Source: Deltaproteobacteria bacterium (GTDB lineage Bacteria; Desulfobacterota; Syntrophia; Syntrophales; Smithellaceae). Taken from it: a DNA stretch of 57,101 bases. The position numbers were made by a program, and so were the translations under genes. The notes beneath the pieces were generated by a model that worked only from the letters and a program-made list of their open reading frames with translations, did no database searches and was not told where the DNA came from. The stretch covers positions 1-57,101 of the forward strand of contig JANYAY010000073.1 of assembly GCA_025361065.1 (NCBI GenBank). The letters run 5' to 3'. Of this stretch, positions 41,030-48,806 are shown in pieces (position 1 is the first letter of the stretch; every line of letters starts with the position of its first letter).

Positions 41030-41192
41030 GACCTCGTAAAAAGTCGGAAAAGCCTCAGAATCGTCATTCCGGTCTTGTGACCTCGCGTGACCTTCAGGTT
41101 ATTAGGTTACGAAAGCCGGAATCCAGATATATCAAAGACTTATAAAAAGCTGGACACCGGTTTTCACCGGTGTGACGGACTTTTTACGAGAC
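41030..41192. mobile_element. MITE-like element M3, flanked by 13-bp direct repeat
   Basis: Left GACCTCGTAAAAAGTC, right GACTTTTTACGAGAC. The interior matches M4 (CCTCAGAATCGTCATTCCGG, CCGGAATCCAGATATATCAAA, ACACCGGTTTTCACCGGTG) plus a 37-base insertion. TATTAAACCTGAC occurs immediately before (41017-41029) and after (41193-41205), which looks like a target duplication. Confidence 0.82.
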
Positions 41193-41214
41193 TATTAAAC
41201 CTGACAATGTCCGT

Positions 41215-41922
41215 TTAAATTCCTAAATAAGCTTTTTTAACATTATTGTCCGTCAGTAAAGCGGCGGCTTGGCCTTCCAGGGTGATGAAACCGTTTTCCA
41301 TCACATAGCCGCGATGCGACAGTTTCAGTGCCAGATAAGCATTTTGTTCCACAAGAAATATTGTCATGTGTTGCTCAGAGTTGATCTTTTTGATCATCTC
41401 AAATATCTGATTCGTCATCAGCGGCGATAACCCCAGAGACGGTTCGTCCAGAAGCAGGAGTTTCGGTCTGGCCATCAGAGCCCTCGATATGGCGAGCATT
41501 TGTTGTTCGCCGCCGCTCAAAGTGCCGCCGGCCTGATGCCTGCGTTTATTCAAAAGCGGAAAGAGGTCAAAAATATAATCCATGTCTTTCCTGATTTCCC
41601 GCTGATCTGCACGCAGGAAGGCTCCCATTTCCAGATTTTCCAGTACGCTCAGTCCGGGGAAAATTCTTCGGCCTTCGGGTGCCTGGGAGATACCGGCAGC
41701 GACTATTTTATCCGGATCGGTTTTTTCGATGCGCTTATTGTTAAAAAAAATCTGACCGGAGCTTATGGGGACAAGGCCGGAAATGGTCATGAGCGTTGTT
41801 GTTTTCCCCGCACCGTTGGCTCCGATGAGCGAAACAATTTCACCTTCAGCCACGTTAAGCGAGATGCCTTTGAGCGCACGAATATTGCCGTAGCATGTTT
41901 CTACGTCAATTAATTTCAGCAT
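41215..41922 (-). CDS. livF: branched-chain amino acid ABC importer, ATPase 2
   Basis: 235 residues from MLKLIDVETCYGNIRALKG; the longer frame to 42018 would overlap livG by over 100 bases. Walker A GANGAGKTT, Q-loop SQAPEGRRIFPGLSVLENLEMGA (LivF-typical), signature LSGGEQQ, Walker B LLLLDEPSLGLSP and switch His replaced as in LivF (VEQN). It pairs with LivG to power uptake. It overlaps livG by 17 bases. Last gene of the operon. Confidence 0.93.
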   Translation of the reverse strand: MLKLIDVETCYGNIRALKGISLNVAEGEIVSLIGANGAGKTTTLMTISGLVPISSGQIFFNNKRIEKTDPDKIVAAGISQAPEGRRIFPGLSVLENLEMGAFLRADQREIRKDMDYIFDLFPLLNKRRHQAGGTLSGGEQQMLAISRALMARPKLLLLDEPSLGLSPLMTNQIFEMIKKINSEQHMTIFLVEQNAYLALKLSHRGYVMENGFITLEGQAAALLTDNNVKKAYLGI

Positions 41923-42703
41923 TGGTTTCCACTCCCAGGTAGGCTTTAATGACTGCCGGATTTTGGGTGATTTCCTGAGGCGTTCCGCGGGCGATCTCCT
42001 CGCCGTAATCGAGAACAAAAATATTCTGCGCCAGATTCATAACCAGTTTCATGTCGTGTTCAATGAGCAATACTGATAGATGGCGTTCCCGCCATAACCG
42101 GACAATCAGTTGTTCGAGTTCTCCGGTTTCCTGAGGATTCATGCCTGCCGCCGGTTCATCCAGCAGCAAGATCTGCGGGTCGCAGGCCAGCGCGCGGGCA
42201 ATTTCCAACCGGCGTTGAGCGCCGTAGGGCAGATTTCTCGCCAGGTCATTGACATACATGGTAAGCCCGATATATTCGAGGATAGAATAACTCTGATCCA
42301 CAATGTCATTTTCCTCGGTGCGTGTGCTATTCGGACGGAATATGGCACCGGCAATCCCTGCCCGTGTGCGGCAGTGGCGGCCGATCATGACATTTTCCAG
42401 AACAGTCATTCCCCCGAAAAGGCGGATATTTTGAAAGGTGCGCGCCAAACCCAGCTCGGTGATATGATTGATTTTCATTCCGTTGATACGCCGGGCTTTC
42501 CCTTGCGGCGGTTGAACCATAATATCGCCTGCATTCGGTGTGTAAATTCCCGTCAGGCAGTTAAACAAGGTGGTCTTCCCTGCGCCGTTGGGGCCGATAA
42601 GGGCGACGATCTGGTTTTTTTTAATTTCCAGACTGACCCGGTCCAATGCCTTGATGCCGCCGAAATTCATTGTCAGATTTTTAACTTCTAAAACATTATC
42701 CAT
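41906..42703 (-). CDS. livG: branched-chain amino acid ABC importer, ATPase 1
   Basis: 265 residues from MDNVLEVKNLTMNFGGIKAL; a TTG at 42718 would overlap livM's stop and adds only five residues. Walker A GPNGAGKTT, ARTFQNIRLFGGMTVLENVMIGRH (LivG-typical Q-loop region), LPYGAQRRLEIARAL (degenerate signature, normal for LivG), Walker B LLLDEPAAGMNPQE and LIEHDM with the switch His. Confidence 0.92.
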   Translation of the reverse strand: MDNVLEVKNLTMNFGGIKALDRVSLEIKKNQIVALIGPNGAGKTTLFNCLTGIYTPNAGDIMVQPPQGKARRINGMKINHITELGLARTFQNIRLFGGMTVLENVMIGRHCRTRAGIAGAIFRPNSTRTEENDIVDQSYSILEYIGLTMYVNDLARNLPYGAQRRLEIARALACDPQILLLDEPAAGMNPQETGELEQLIVRLWRERHLSVLLIEHDMKLVMNLAQNIFVLDYGEEIARGTPQEITQNPAVIKAYLGVETNAEIN

Positions 42704-42714
42704 AAATATCCCGC

Positions 42715-43926
42715 TCAATTTATCCGGCTGTCTTTCATCTTATGAAATTCATATTTTTTCCGCATATCCGCAAGGATGCCCTGAGGACGGAAGATCATCA
42801 TCATAATTAGAGCTGCACCGAATAAAATCATCCGGTAATCGCTGAATACCCGTAAATATTCAGGAAGCAGAATAAGGGCCAGTGCCGCGATAATAACACC
42901 GGGAATAGAACCCATGCCGCCCAAAACCACAATGGCTAGAATCATGGCCGATTCGAGAAAGGTAAAACTGGCCGGATTGATAAAAGTCGTTTTGGCGGCA
43001 AATAGAACGCCGGCCATTCCCGCCCAGGTTGCGCCCAGCGCAAAGGCGGTTAGTTTGGCTTTTGTTTTATCGATTCCCATTGCCTGGCAGGCAAGTTCAT
43101 CCTCCCGCAGGGCAACCCAGGCGCGTCCAATGCGTGAGTATTGCAGACGACGGATCACAAAAATCGTCAGAAGACATAAAACGATTAGTAAAAAATACAT
43201 GTAAATGGCTGATTGTTCCGGAGTTAGAGCCATTCCGAAAAAGCCGGGGCGTGGTATGTTGGAAATGCCGCTGGGACCGAAGGAAAAGGCGTTCCAGTTT
43301 TCCAGAACCAGGCGGATGATTTCCGCAAAGGCGAGTGTAACAATGGCCAGATAATCGCCGCGCAGACGCAGCACCGGAAATCCGACCAGAATGCCGGAAA
43401 ACGCGGCGAGCAATGCTCCGACAGGCAGGGCCGTCCAGAAGCCCAGACCGAAATGATAATTCAGCAGAGCGTAGCTGTATGCTCCGACGGCGTAAAAAGC
43501 CACGTACCCCAGATCCAGAAGACCGGCCAGTCCGACTTCAATATTCAATCCCAATCCCAGCATGACATAGATCAGTGCTGTGGTCATGATATTAACCTGA
43601 TAATGAGAGAAAACAAAAGGGAAAATCAGAGCGAACAGAGCAAGGATGATCAGGGCGGGGCGGTAGAGACGCGGCTCAGCCATTAAATGTTGCAGACGAG
43701 AAGCACTGGCCTGGGCGGCTGGGGTTGAGTGGCCCTTCCTTCTCAGGAAAAGCTGCCAGCAGAAGGAAAGCAGGAATGAGCCCAATCCGCTGAGAATGAT
43801 GTTGTGCCAGCGCCAGATGACGACATTTTCAATCGTGTTGACCTGCACCACCATGATGGGAAAGGTAAGCAGCATGAACCACAGGGCTACGAAAAATGAT
43901 TTTTTAAATTCTTCGGCAAGTTTCAT
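42715..43926 (-). CDS. livM: branched-chain amino acid ABC importer, permease M
   Basis: 403 residues, somewhat long because of an N-terminal extension with three extra hydrophobic segments (FFVALWFMLLTFPIMVVQV, IILSGLGSFLLSFCW). The LivM core follows: MLGLGLNIEVGLAGLLDLGYVAFYAVGAYSYAL, FPVLRLRGDYLAIVTLAFAEI, ALREDELACQAMGIDKTKAKL (EAA-like coupling loop) and VVLGGMGSIPGV. AAGGA ribosome site; 14 bases after livH. Confidence 0.92.
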   Translation of the reverse strand: MKLAEEFKKSFFVALWFMLLTFPIMVVQVNTIENVVIWRWHNIILSGLGSFLLSFCWQLFLRRKGHSTPAAQASASRLQHLMAEPRLYRPALIILALFALIFPFVFSHYQVNIMTTALIYVMLGLGLNIEVGLAGLLDLGYVAFYAVGAYSYALLNYHFGLGFWTALPVGALLAAFSGILVGFPVLRLRGDYLAIVTLAFAEIIRLVLENWNAFSFGPSGISNIPRPGFFGMALTPEQSAIYMYFLLIVLCLLTIFVIRRLQYSRIGRAWVALREDELACQAMGIDKTKAKLTAFALGATWAGMAGVLFAAKTTFINPASFTFLESAMILAIVVLGGMGSIPGVIIAALALILLPEYLRVFSDYRMILFGAALIMMMIFRPQGILADMRKKYEFHKMKDSRIN

Positions 43927-43940
43927 CGCTTTTCCTTGGT

Positions 43941-44843
43941 CTATACCTTTTGCTGGGAGGAACGCCCCAGGATTCCCTCCGGTTTGAAAATTAATATCAG
44001 GATCAGCAGGGCAAAGGCAAAAACGTTTTCATAATCACTGGAAATATAACCTGTGGCAAAGCTTTCGGTCAGCCCCAGAACAAGGCCTCCCAGCATGGCG
44101 CCGGGAATACTGCCTATGCCTCCCAAAACGGCTGCCGTGAAGGCCTTAATGCCCGCGCCAAACCCGATATAAAAGTTAATTCTACCGACATGCGAAGCAA
44201 TCAGCACACCGCCGATGGCGGCAAGGGCCGAGCCGATAATGAATGTGCGGGAAATAATCCGGTTGACGTTGATGCCCAGAAGCATTGCCATCTCTCTGTC
44301 TTGCGCGACAGCGCGCATGGCTTTGCCCATTTTGGTAAATTTCAAAATCAGCGTCAGGCCAATCATCAGCACAGCGGCTGTAAAAATGATTATAAATTCT
44401 GACGGGGCGATCCAACCGCTTATGGCTTCAGGCAGCAAAACATCCTGCAGCAGGTTGGGGAAGGGCAGAAAGTCGGATGTCTGAGCCAGCAGGACATAAT
44501 TCTGCAGGAAAATAGACATGCCGATAGCGCTGATGAGAGGTGAAAGTCTTGGTGCCTGCCGCAAAGGTTTGTAAGCGATTTTTTCTACGGAAAAGCCGTA
44601 GGCCGCAGCGTAAAAGACAGCCACGATGGTTGCCAGAATCAGGACCGCGACGCCGGTTAAACCATGCATGGTCAAGACAGAAGCTACTATAAGAGCGGTG
44701 AACGCACCGATCATGTATATTTCGCCGTGGGCAAAATTAATCAGCTCCAGGATGCCGTAAACCATGGTATAGCCCAAGGCGATCAGAGCATAAATGCTGC
44801 CCCGGGTAATGCCGCCTAGAAACAAATCCCAGAAATAATTCAT
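43941..44843 (-). CDS. livH: branched-chain amino acid ABC importer, permease H
   Basis: 300 residues: GSIYALIALGYTMVYGILELINFAHGEIYMIGAF near the N-terminus, AYKPLRQAPRLSPLISAIGMS, MRAVAQDREMAMLLGINVNRI (coupling loop) and AAVLGGIGSIPGAMLGGLVLGL, all diagnostic of LivH. It forms the membrane channel with LivM. A 195-base gap with repeats separates it from the binding protein gene. Confidence 0.93.
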   Translation of the reverse strand: MNYFWDLFLGGITRGSIYALIALGYTMVYGILELINFAHGEIYMIGAFTALIVASVLTMHGLTGVAVLILATIVAVFYAAAYGFSVEKIAYKPLRQAPRLSPLISAIGMSIFLQNYVLLAQTSDFLPFPNLLQDVLLPEAISGWIAPSEFIIIFTAAVLMIGLTLILKFTKMGKAMRAVAQDREMAMLLGINVNRIISRTFIIGSALAAIGGVLIASHVGRINFYIGFGAGIKAFTAAVLGGIGSIPGAMLGGLVLGLTESFATGYISSDYENVFAFALLILILIFKPEGILGRSSQQKV

Positions 44844-44849
44844 CGTTTA

Positions 44850-45037
44850 ATCGCCCTGAACCTTCAGCCTTTGGCCTTCACCGGCATACCCAGGCATGCG
44901 CCGGGGTTCCCTGCCGGTCTTCGAGTCCGGCAGGCGCCGGATTCCGTCCCGCGACCGCGGGACTCCACCTTCAACCATCAGTCTCCAGTATTGTGTGTTC
45001 TACCTTCAGTCTTCAGTCCTCAGCCTTCAGCCTTTTC
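44850..45037. repeat. repeat-rich spacer inside the liv operon
   Basis: Two kinds of repetition occur. One is a GC-rich hairpin-bearing segment (44880-44965: GCGCCGGGGTTCCCTGCCGG, GTCCGGCAGGCGCCGG, then CCGCGACCGCGG). The other is a degenerate 7-10 base CTTCAGTCCTCAGCCTTCAG-type direct repeat (about 44966-45036) that also appears at the other edge (44860-44880). No gene. It could attenuate transcription between the binding protein and the permeases. Confidence 0.55.
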
Positions 45038-46165
45038 TTATTTTATCTCCACATACACGCCTTTGCGCACCTGATACATGGAGAAACCTGCTCCAATGGC
45101 ATCACCTTCTTTATTGAATTTAATTTTCCCCAGAGGGGTATCAGTCTGATAGGTCCGCAAAGCTTTGGCAACTGCATTATATTCTGTTGATTTGGCCTTT
45201 TTCATGGCATTGAGAACTGCCTGCGTGGCCGCGTAGGCATTAAGATAAAATGCTCCGGGTTCTGTCCCGTATGCTTTTTTGTGCTCGGCGATGGCTGCTA
45301 TGGCCAGGGGATTTTTAGTCGTATCTTTGGGGCCGGAAGCGTAAACATCTTCCGCGTAGGATGCAGCCACTTTAATAAAAGTCTGGTCCTTGACGCCGTC
45401 ATCGGAGATGAAGGCGGTTTTCATTCCTTTCTTGCGCATTTGCTGCACAATGGAAGCAGCTTCGGGATGATAACCGCCATAAATCACGGCATCGGCCCGG
45501 GCATATTTTATTTTCTGGACAATGGCCGAATAATCTACTGCGCCCGGGGTGACACCCTCAAAAAGCACCACCTGAGCTTTTCCGGAGCCTTCGATGAATT
45601 TTTTAGCATACTCGGCAAAACCTTTGCCGTAATCGCCTTTATCATGAATGATAGCTATTTTATTGAACTTCAGCGTTTGCAGCGTGAAATCAGCGACCAG
45701 TTTGGCCTGTGTATCGTCGGGGGCAATCGTTCGGAAGAAATTCGGATATTGCCCCGACAAAGTGAGTTCAGGGCTGGTTGCCGATGGTGAGATGACAATG
45801 ATCCCGGCGTCTTTGTAAGTGCGCAAAGCAGCTTTGGTAGCGCCGCTGCAGATATGGCCGATGACGGCATCAACTTTGGCCGAGACCAGTTTTGTGGCGA
45901 CATTTGTTGCCATTTCCGGTTTGCAGGCATCGTCTTCAATCACCAGTTCCACTTTCCTGCCGGCAATACCGCCTTGTGCATTTATATCTTTAATGACCAG
46001 CTGGGCCGCTTTAACTGTAGGCAGTCCATAGGAAGCCAAATCGCCCGAATGGGCTCCGGCAATGCCGATTTTAATTGTATCGGCTGCCTGAGCTGTCGGG
46101 ATGGCGATTAACATCAGAAATAATAGCATTCCGAGGATGTATTTATGAACAAATTGATTTTTCAT
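45038..46165 (-). CDS. livK: branched-chain amino acid-binding protein
   Basis: 375 residues with a Sec signal (YILGMLLFLMLIAIPTAQAA-D). The type I periplasmic-binding fold follows: IKIGIAGAHSGDLASYGLPTVKAAQLVIKDINAQGGIAGRKVELVIEDDACKPEMATNVATKL, CSGATKAALRTYKDAGIIVISPSATSPEL and a hinge YDKGDYGKGFAEYAKKF-like segment. It binds Leu/Ile/Val (or a related compound) and delivers it to LivHM. First gene of livKHMGF; AAGGAG ribosome site and its own promoter upstream. Could be livJ-like; the distinction is nominal. Confidence 0.92.
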   Translation of the reverse strand: MKNQFVHKYILGMLLFLMLIAIPTAQAADTIKIGIAGAHSGDLASYGLPTVKAAQLVIKDINAQGGIAGRKVELVIEDDACKPEMATNVATKLVSAKVDAVIGHICSGATKAALRTYKDAGIIVISPSATSPELTLSGQYPNFFRTIAPDDTQAKLVADFTLQTLKFNKIAIIHDKGDYGKGFAEYAKKFIEGSGKAQVVLFEGVTPGAVDYSAIVQKIKYARADAVIYGGYHPEAASIVQQMRKKGMKTAFISDDGVKDQTFIKVAASYAEDVYASGPKDTTKNPLAIAAIAEHKKAYGTEPGAFYLNAYAATQAVLNAMKKAKSTEYNAVAKALRTYQTDTPLGKIKFNKEGDAIGAGFSMYQVRKGVYVEIK

Positions 46166-46195
46166 GGCGAACTCCTTGATAAAATTTGTGAAGTT

Positions 46196-46224
46196 TCAAT
46201 ACTTGAAAAGGCTTATGACGTCAA
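46196..46224 (-). promoter_or_regulatory. sigma70-type promoter of livK
   Basis: On the minus strand TTGACG, 17-base spacer, TATTGA, placed about 30 bases before the livK start. Confidence 0.5.
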
Positions 46225-46395
46225 GACTTGAATCCATTATTCCCGATACAAAATAATGGCGCATCCTGTTTTCGCGTACTTGCGAAATAACTCTTCCTTC
46301 CCGGAAGTGAGTGCCCGATAGTCTTCAAGGTAATGCTCTGTTTCGAATTGGTAATAAACACCATATGCTCCCCACATTTTGTGGCCCCAATTTCC
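46225..46395. other. intergenic stretch between divergent liv and rubrerythrin units
   Basis: No gene supported; the short minus frame here lacks a ribosome site. Confidence 0.4.
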
Positions 46396-46424
46396 TTGAC
46401 ATACAAGACCGCGTTTCCTATACT
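46396..46424 (+). promoter_or_regulatory. strong sigma70-type promoter of the oxygen-defence genes
   Basis: Perfect TTGACA (46396-46401), exactly 17 bases, TATACT (46419-46424). The hexamer is preceded by TTTCC, as in the promoter at 48645. Confidence 0.7.
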
Positions 46425-46611
46425 TTACTCCACAAAAAGGAAATTCTTAGCAAACCGAAAAGTTAGTGGCGAAACCGAAGGTAAAAAGGGAGCTCCATAT
46501 AGGTGCGGGCATTGCCGGAATGGTTTTTGTCGTGACGGTCGCCGGCCTGGATGAAGTGCCAAAGAAGTAGTTTGTCAAAGCAATGATAAAAAATAATTAA
46601 AGGAGAACATT

Positions 46612-47109
46612 ATGTCCAAATCAGAAGATGCGTTGAAAGAGGCTTTTGCCGGAGAATCACAGGCTAACCGAAAATATCTGGCTTTTGCGGTTAAGGCCGA
46701 TCAGGAAGGATTTGCTCAGGCCGCGAAATTGTTTCGGGCGGCTGCGGAAGCGGAAACAGTTCACGCTCATGCCCATTTGCGGGCATTAAAAGGAATTAGA
46801 TCCACCAAGGAAAACCTTCAGGAGGCGATAGCCGGAGAAACTCATGAGTTTAAAAGCATGTATCCGGGAATGATTGAAGTGGCCAAGGCTGAAGGAAATA
46901 AAGAGGCGGAGCGGTCTTTTAATTTTGCCAATGAAGTGGAGAAAATTCATGCCCGGCTCTATCAGCAAGTTCTGGAAAATCTGGATGGTGCAAAAGAATC
47001 TTACAGCTATTATGTCTGTCCGGTATGCGGCTATACTTCGGAAAAGGAAGCGCCGGAGACTTGCCCGGTATGCGGCGCTAAAGGAAAGATGTTTAAAAAA
47101 GTTGATTAA
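46612..47109 (+). CDS. rbr: rubrerythrin
   Basis: 165 residues. An N-terminal ferritin-like four-helix domain supplies the di-iron Glu/His ligands ([54 protein letters not shown]). A C-terminal rubredoxin-like domain carries [21 protein letters not shown]. It reduces hydrogen peroxide with electrons from rubredoxin/NADH in anaerobes. AAGGAG ribosome site. First of three oxygen-defence genes, with a near-consensus promoter upstream. Confidence 0.94.
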   Translation: MSKSEDALKEAFAGESQANRKYLAFAVKADQEGFAQAAKLFRAAAEAETVHAHAHLRALKGIRSTKENLQEAIAGETHEFKSMYPGMIEVAKAEGNKEAERSFNFANEVEKIHARLYQQVLENLDGAKESYSYYVCPVCGYTSEKEAPETCPVCGAKGKMFKKVD

Positions 47110-47141
47110 TAACAATTAACTCAAAGGCAAAGAGGTTGATC

Positions 47142-47516
47142 ATGGCAAATAGAAATGAAGTATACAAATGTGAGGTTTGTGGGAATATTGTTGAAGTCCT
47201 CCACGGTGGGGTGGGTAAACTGGTATGCTGCGGACAGCCCATGAAGCTGATGACGGAAAACACAACGGATGCTGCAAAGGAAAAGCATGTTCCTGTCGTA
47301 GAAAAAGTAACTGGCGGCGTAAAGGTGAAGATAGGAAGTGTAGCCCATCCCATGGAAGATAAGCATTACATAGAATGGATCGAGGTTATTGCGGACGGCA
47401 AAACGTATCGCCAGTTTCTTGTGCCGGGTCAAGCGCCGGAGGCGATATTCCCCATCGAGGCGGCGAATATTACAGCGCGGGAATACTGCAATCTCCATGG
47501 TCTCTGGAAGCTGTAA
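47142..47516 (+). CDS. dfx: desulfoferrodoxin (superoxide reductase, class I)
   Basis: 124 residues from [34 protein letters not shown], the N-terminal desulforedoxin Fe(Cys)4 site (CxxC ... CC). The catalytic Fe(His)4Cys site follows ([16 protein letters not shown], then [10 protein letters not shown] with Cys and His). It reduces superoxide to peroxide, which the flanking rubrerythrins can remove. The TTG at 47136 was not used, as AGAGG fits the ATG. Confidence 0.94.
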   Translation: MANRNEVYKCEVCGNIVEVLHGGVGKLVCCGQPMKLMTENTTDAAKEKHVPVVEKVTGGVKVKIGSVAHPMEDKHYIEWIEVIADGKTYRQFLVPGQAPEAIFPIEAANITAREYCNLHGLWKL

Positions 47517-47569
47517 TAAGCTAAAATGATCGGGAATATAAAGATTGAACGATTCGGAAAGGCTAAAAA

Positions 47570-48088
47570 ATGATTAAATTATACAGATGCGTAATTTGCG
47601 GCGATGCGTATATCGGCGCCAATCCACCGTCAAACTGCCCCTTCTGCGGCGCCCACATTGGTTACATTCTGGAGGCAAAAGAGGCTGTAGTAAATTTTGA
47701 TGTTCCTCTTAGCGCCCAGGACAAAGCTAATGTGGAACACGCTCTCAATGTGGAAATAAGCAATTCGACATTTTATGCGTGCGCGGCGGCTAAAACCAAT
47801 GATCTTGAGGGAAAACTTTTGTTCAAGGCGCTGGGCAAGATTGAGGCGGAGCACGCGTCCATATGGAGGAAAATACTCAAGCTGAGCTCCGTTCCTCCGG
47901 GCAGCGAGACATGCCATACAGAGAATGTTGAGAACTTGAAAGAGTCCCACGAAAGGGAATCAAGGGCGATCGCATTCTATAGCAAGTCGGCCAAGGAATC
48001 GGATCATCCAAGGCTAAAGCAGCTTTTTGAAGCATTAGTGGAAATCGAAACGGATCACTTGCAATTATCGGAAGAAAGACTGAAATAA
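47570..48088 (+). CDS. reverse-order rubrerythrin (rubredoxin domain first)
   Basis: 172 residues. A rubredoxin-like knuckle comes first (YRCVICGDAYIGANPPSNCPFCGAHI), then a ferritin-like helical domain (LSAQDKANVEHALNVEISNSTFYACAAA, KALGKIEAEHASIWRKIL, ENLKESHERESRAIAFY, ALVEIETDHLQL) with Glu and Glu-x-x-His ligands. The domain order is opposite to classical rubrerythrin. It likely acts as a peroxidase with the preceding two proteins. Last of the three-gene set; 53 bases after dfx. Confidence 0.85.
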   Translation: MIKLYRCVICGDAYIGANPPSNCPFCGAHIGYILEAKEAVVNFDVPLSAQDKANVEHALNVEISNSTFYACAAAKTNDLEGKLLFKALGKIEAEHASIWRKILKLSSVPPGSETCHTENVENLKESHERESRAIAFYSKSAKESDHPRLKQLFEALVEIETDHLQLSEERLK

Positions 48089-48180
48089 AATAAAAATTAT
48101 TCGGAGCACCGGGGCGCCGGTCCACAGCAAATACCAGATAGTGTTGTTGCTGGAATCCTTCGTAAGGATTCATTTAAACT

Positions 48181-48321
48181 CAAGTTGGCCAAACCGAAAT
48201 ATTTATCCAGGTAAAAGATGGGTTATCCGATGAGGCCGGTAACATCGGTGAAGGCAGCAAACAATGCCCGCAGAACTGGATGGACAAGTATGTCGCATGG
48301 ATGAAAAAGCACACGGCCTGA
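48181..48321 (+). pseudogene. 3' remnant of an NADPH-dependent FMN-reductase-like gene
   Basis: The frame reads QVGQTEIFIQVKDGLSDEAG, then NIGEGSKQCPQNWMDKYVAW and a stop. It matches the C-terminal helix region of NAD(P)H:quinone/FMN reductases (DG-x-L-x-DE ... F-x-x-W). No start or FMN-binding part remains. Confidence 0.5.
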
Positions 48322-48386
48322 TGCTGTAAAGGAAAATACACATCAGAAAAGGAGACGGACACTGCTTCCTGAAAACCGGAAAGGAA

Positions 48387-48611
48387 GTGGTCCACAAAGC
48401 AACGGCAGGACACAGAATCTTTATTTATCTGACCGAAGAAAAGATAACGGCAAACGGCGAGACACTGAAGTCAAAAGACCAAGCACGCATAAATACCGAT
48501 GCTTCACTGGTCCTCAATGCACAGCAGCAGTCTGAACTGATTCTTATAGATGTTCCCTCATGCAAGGGATGGGGGTACGGTTCGGAGTTAGCGCCGGACG
48601 ACAAACATTGA
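48387..48611 (+). pseudogene. 3' remnant of a pirin-like cupin
   Basis: 74 codons: HRIFIYLTEEKITANGETLK, SKDQARINTDASLVL, NAQQQSELILIDVPSC. The pattern 'vfvY-v-x-G-x-v-x-vNGq-x-L-x-x-GDqarI ... LIDv' is the C-terminal cupin of pirin/YhhW proteins. The N-terminal half is missing and the GTG start lacks a ribosome site. With the preceding fragment it marks a degraded patch. Confidence 0.5.
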
Positions 48612-48644
48612 CACCGCACCCGACTTTTTGTGGTCAGGATTTCC

Positions 48645-48673
48645 TTGACATATTAACCAAATGTTACCATACT
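48645..48673 (+). promoter_or_regulatory. sigma70-type promoter of the carotenoid-isomerase-like operon
   Basis: TTGACA (48645-48650), 17 bases, CATACT (48668-48673). Context TTTCCTTGACATA is identical to that of the rubrerythrin promoter at 46396. Confidence 0.6.
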
Positions 48674-48806
48674 TCCGCGCATAAAAAGTAAATTATTATC
48701 AAAAAACGAGGCAAGCGCTTCGCGGAAAAAACAGTAAGAAGAAGTGGCTCGACAGCATTATCCTATTGTTAGACTTTAACCAATTTTTTCATGGAGGGGA
48801 TCATTC
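48674..48806. promoter_or_regulatory. leader of the oxidoreductase operon
   Basis: A 130-base leader ending in GGAGGGG before the ATG at 48807. No riboswitch fold was recognised. Confidence 0.4.
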
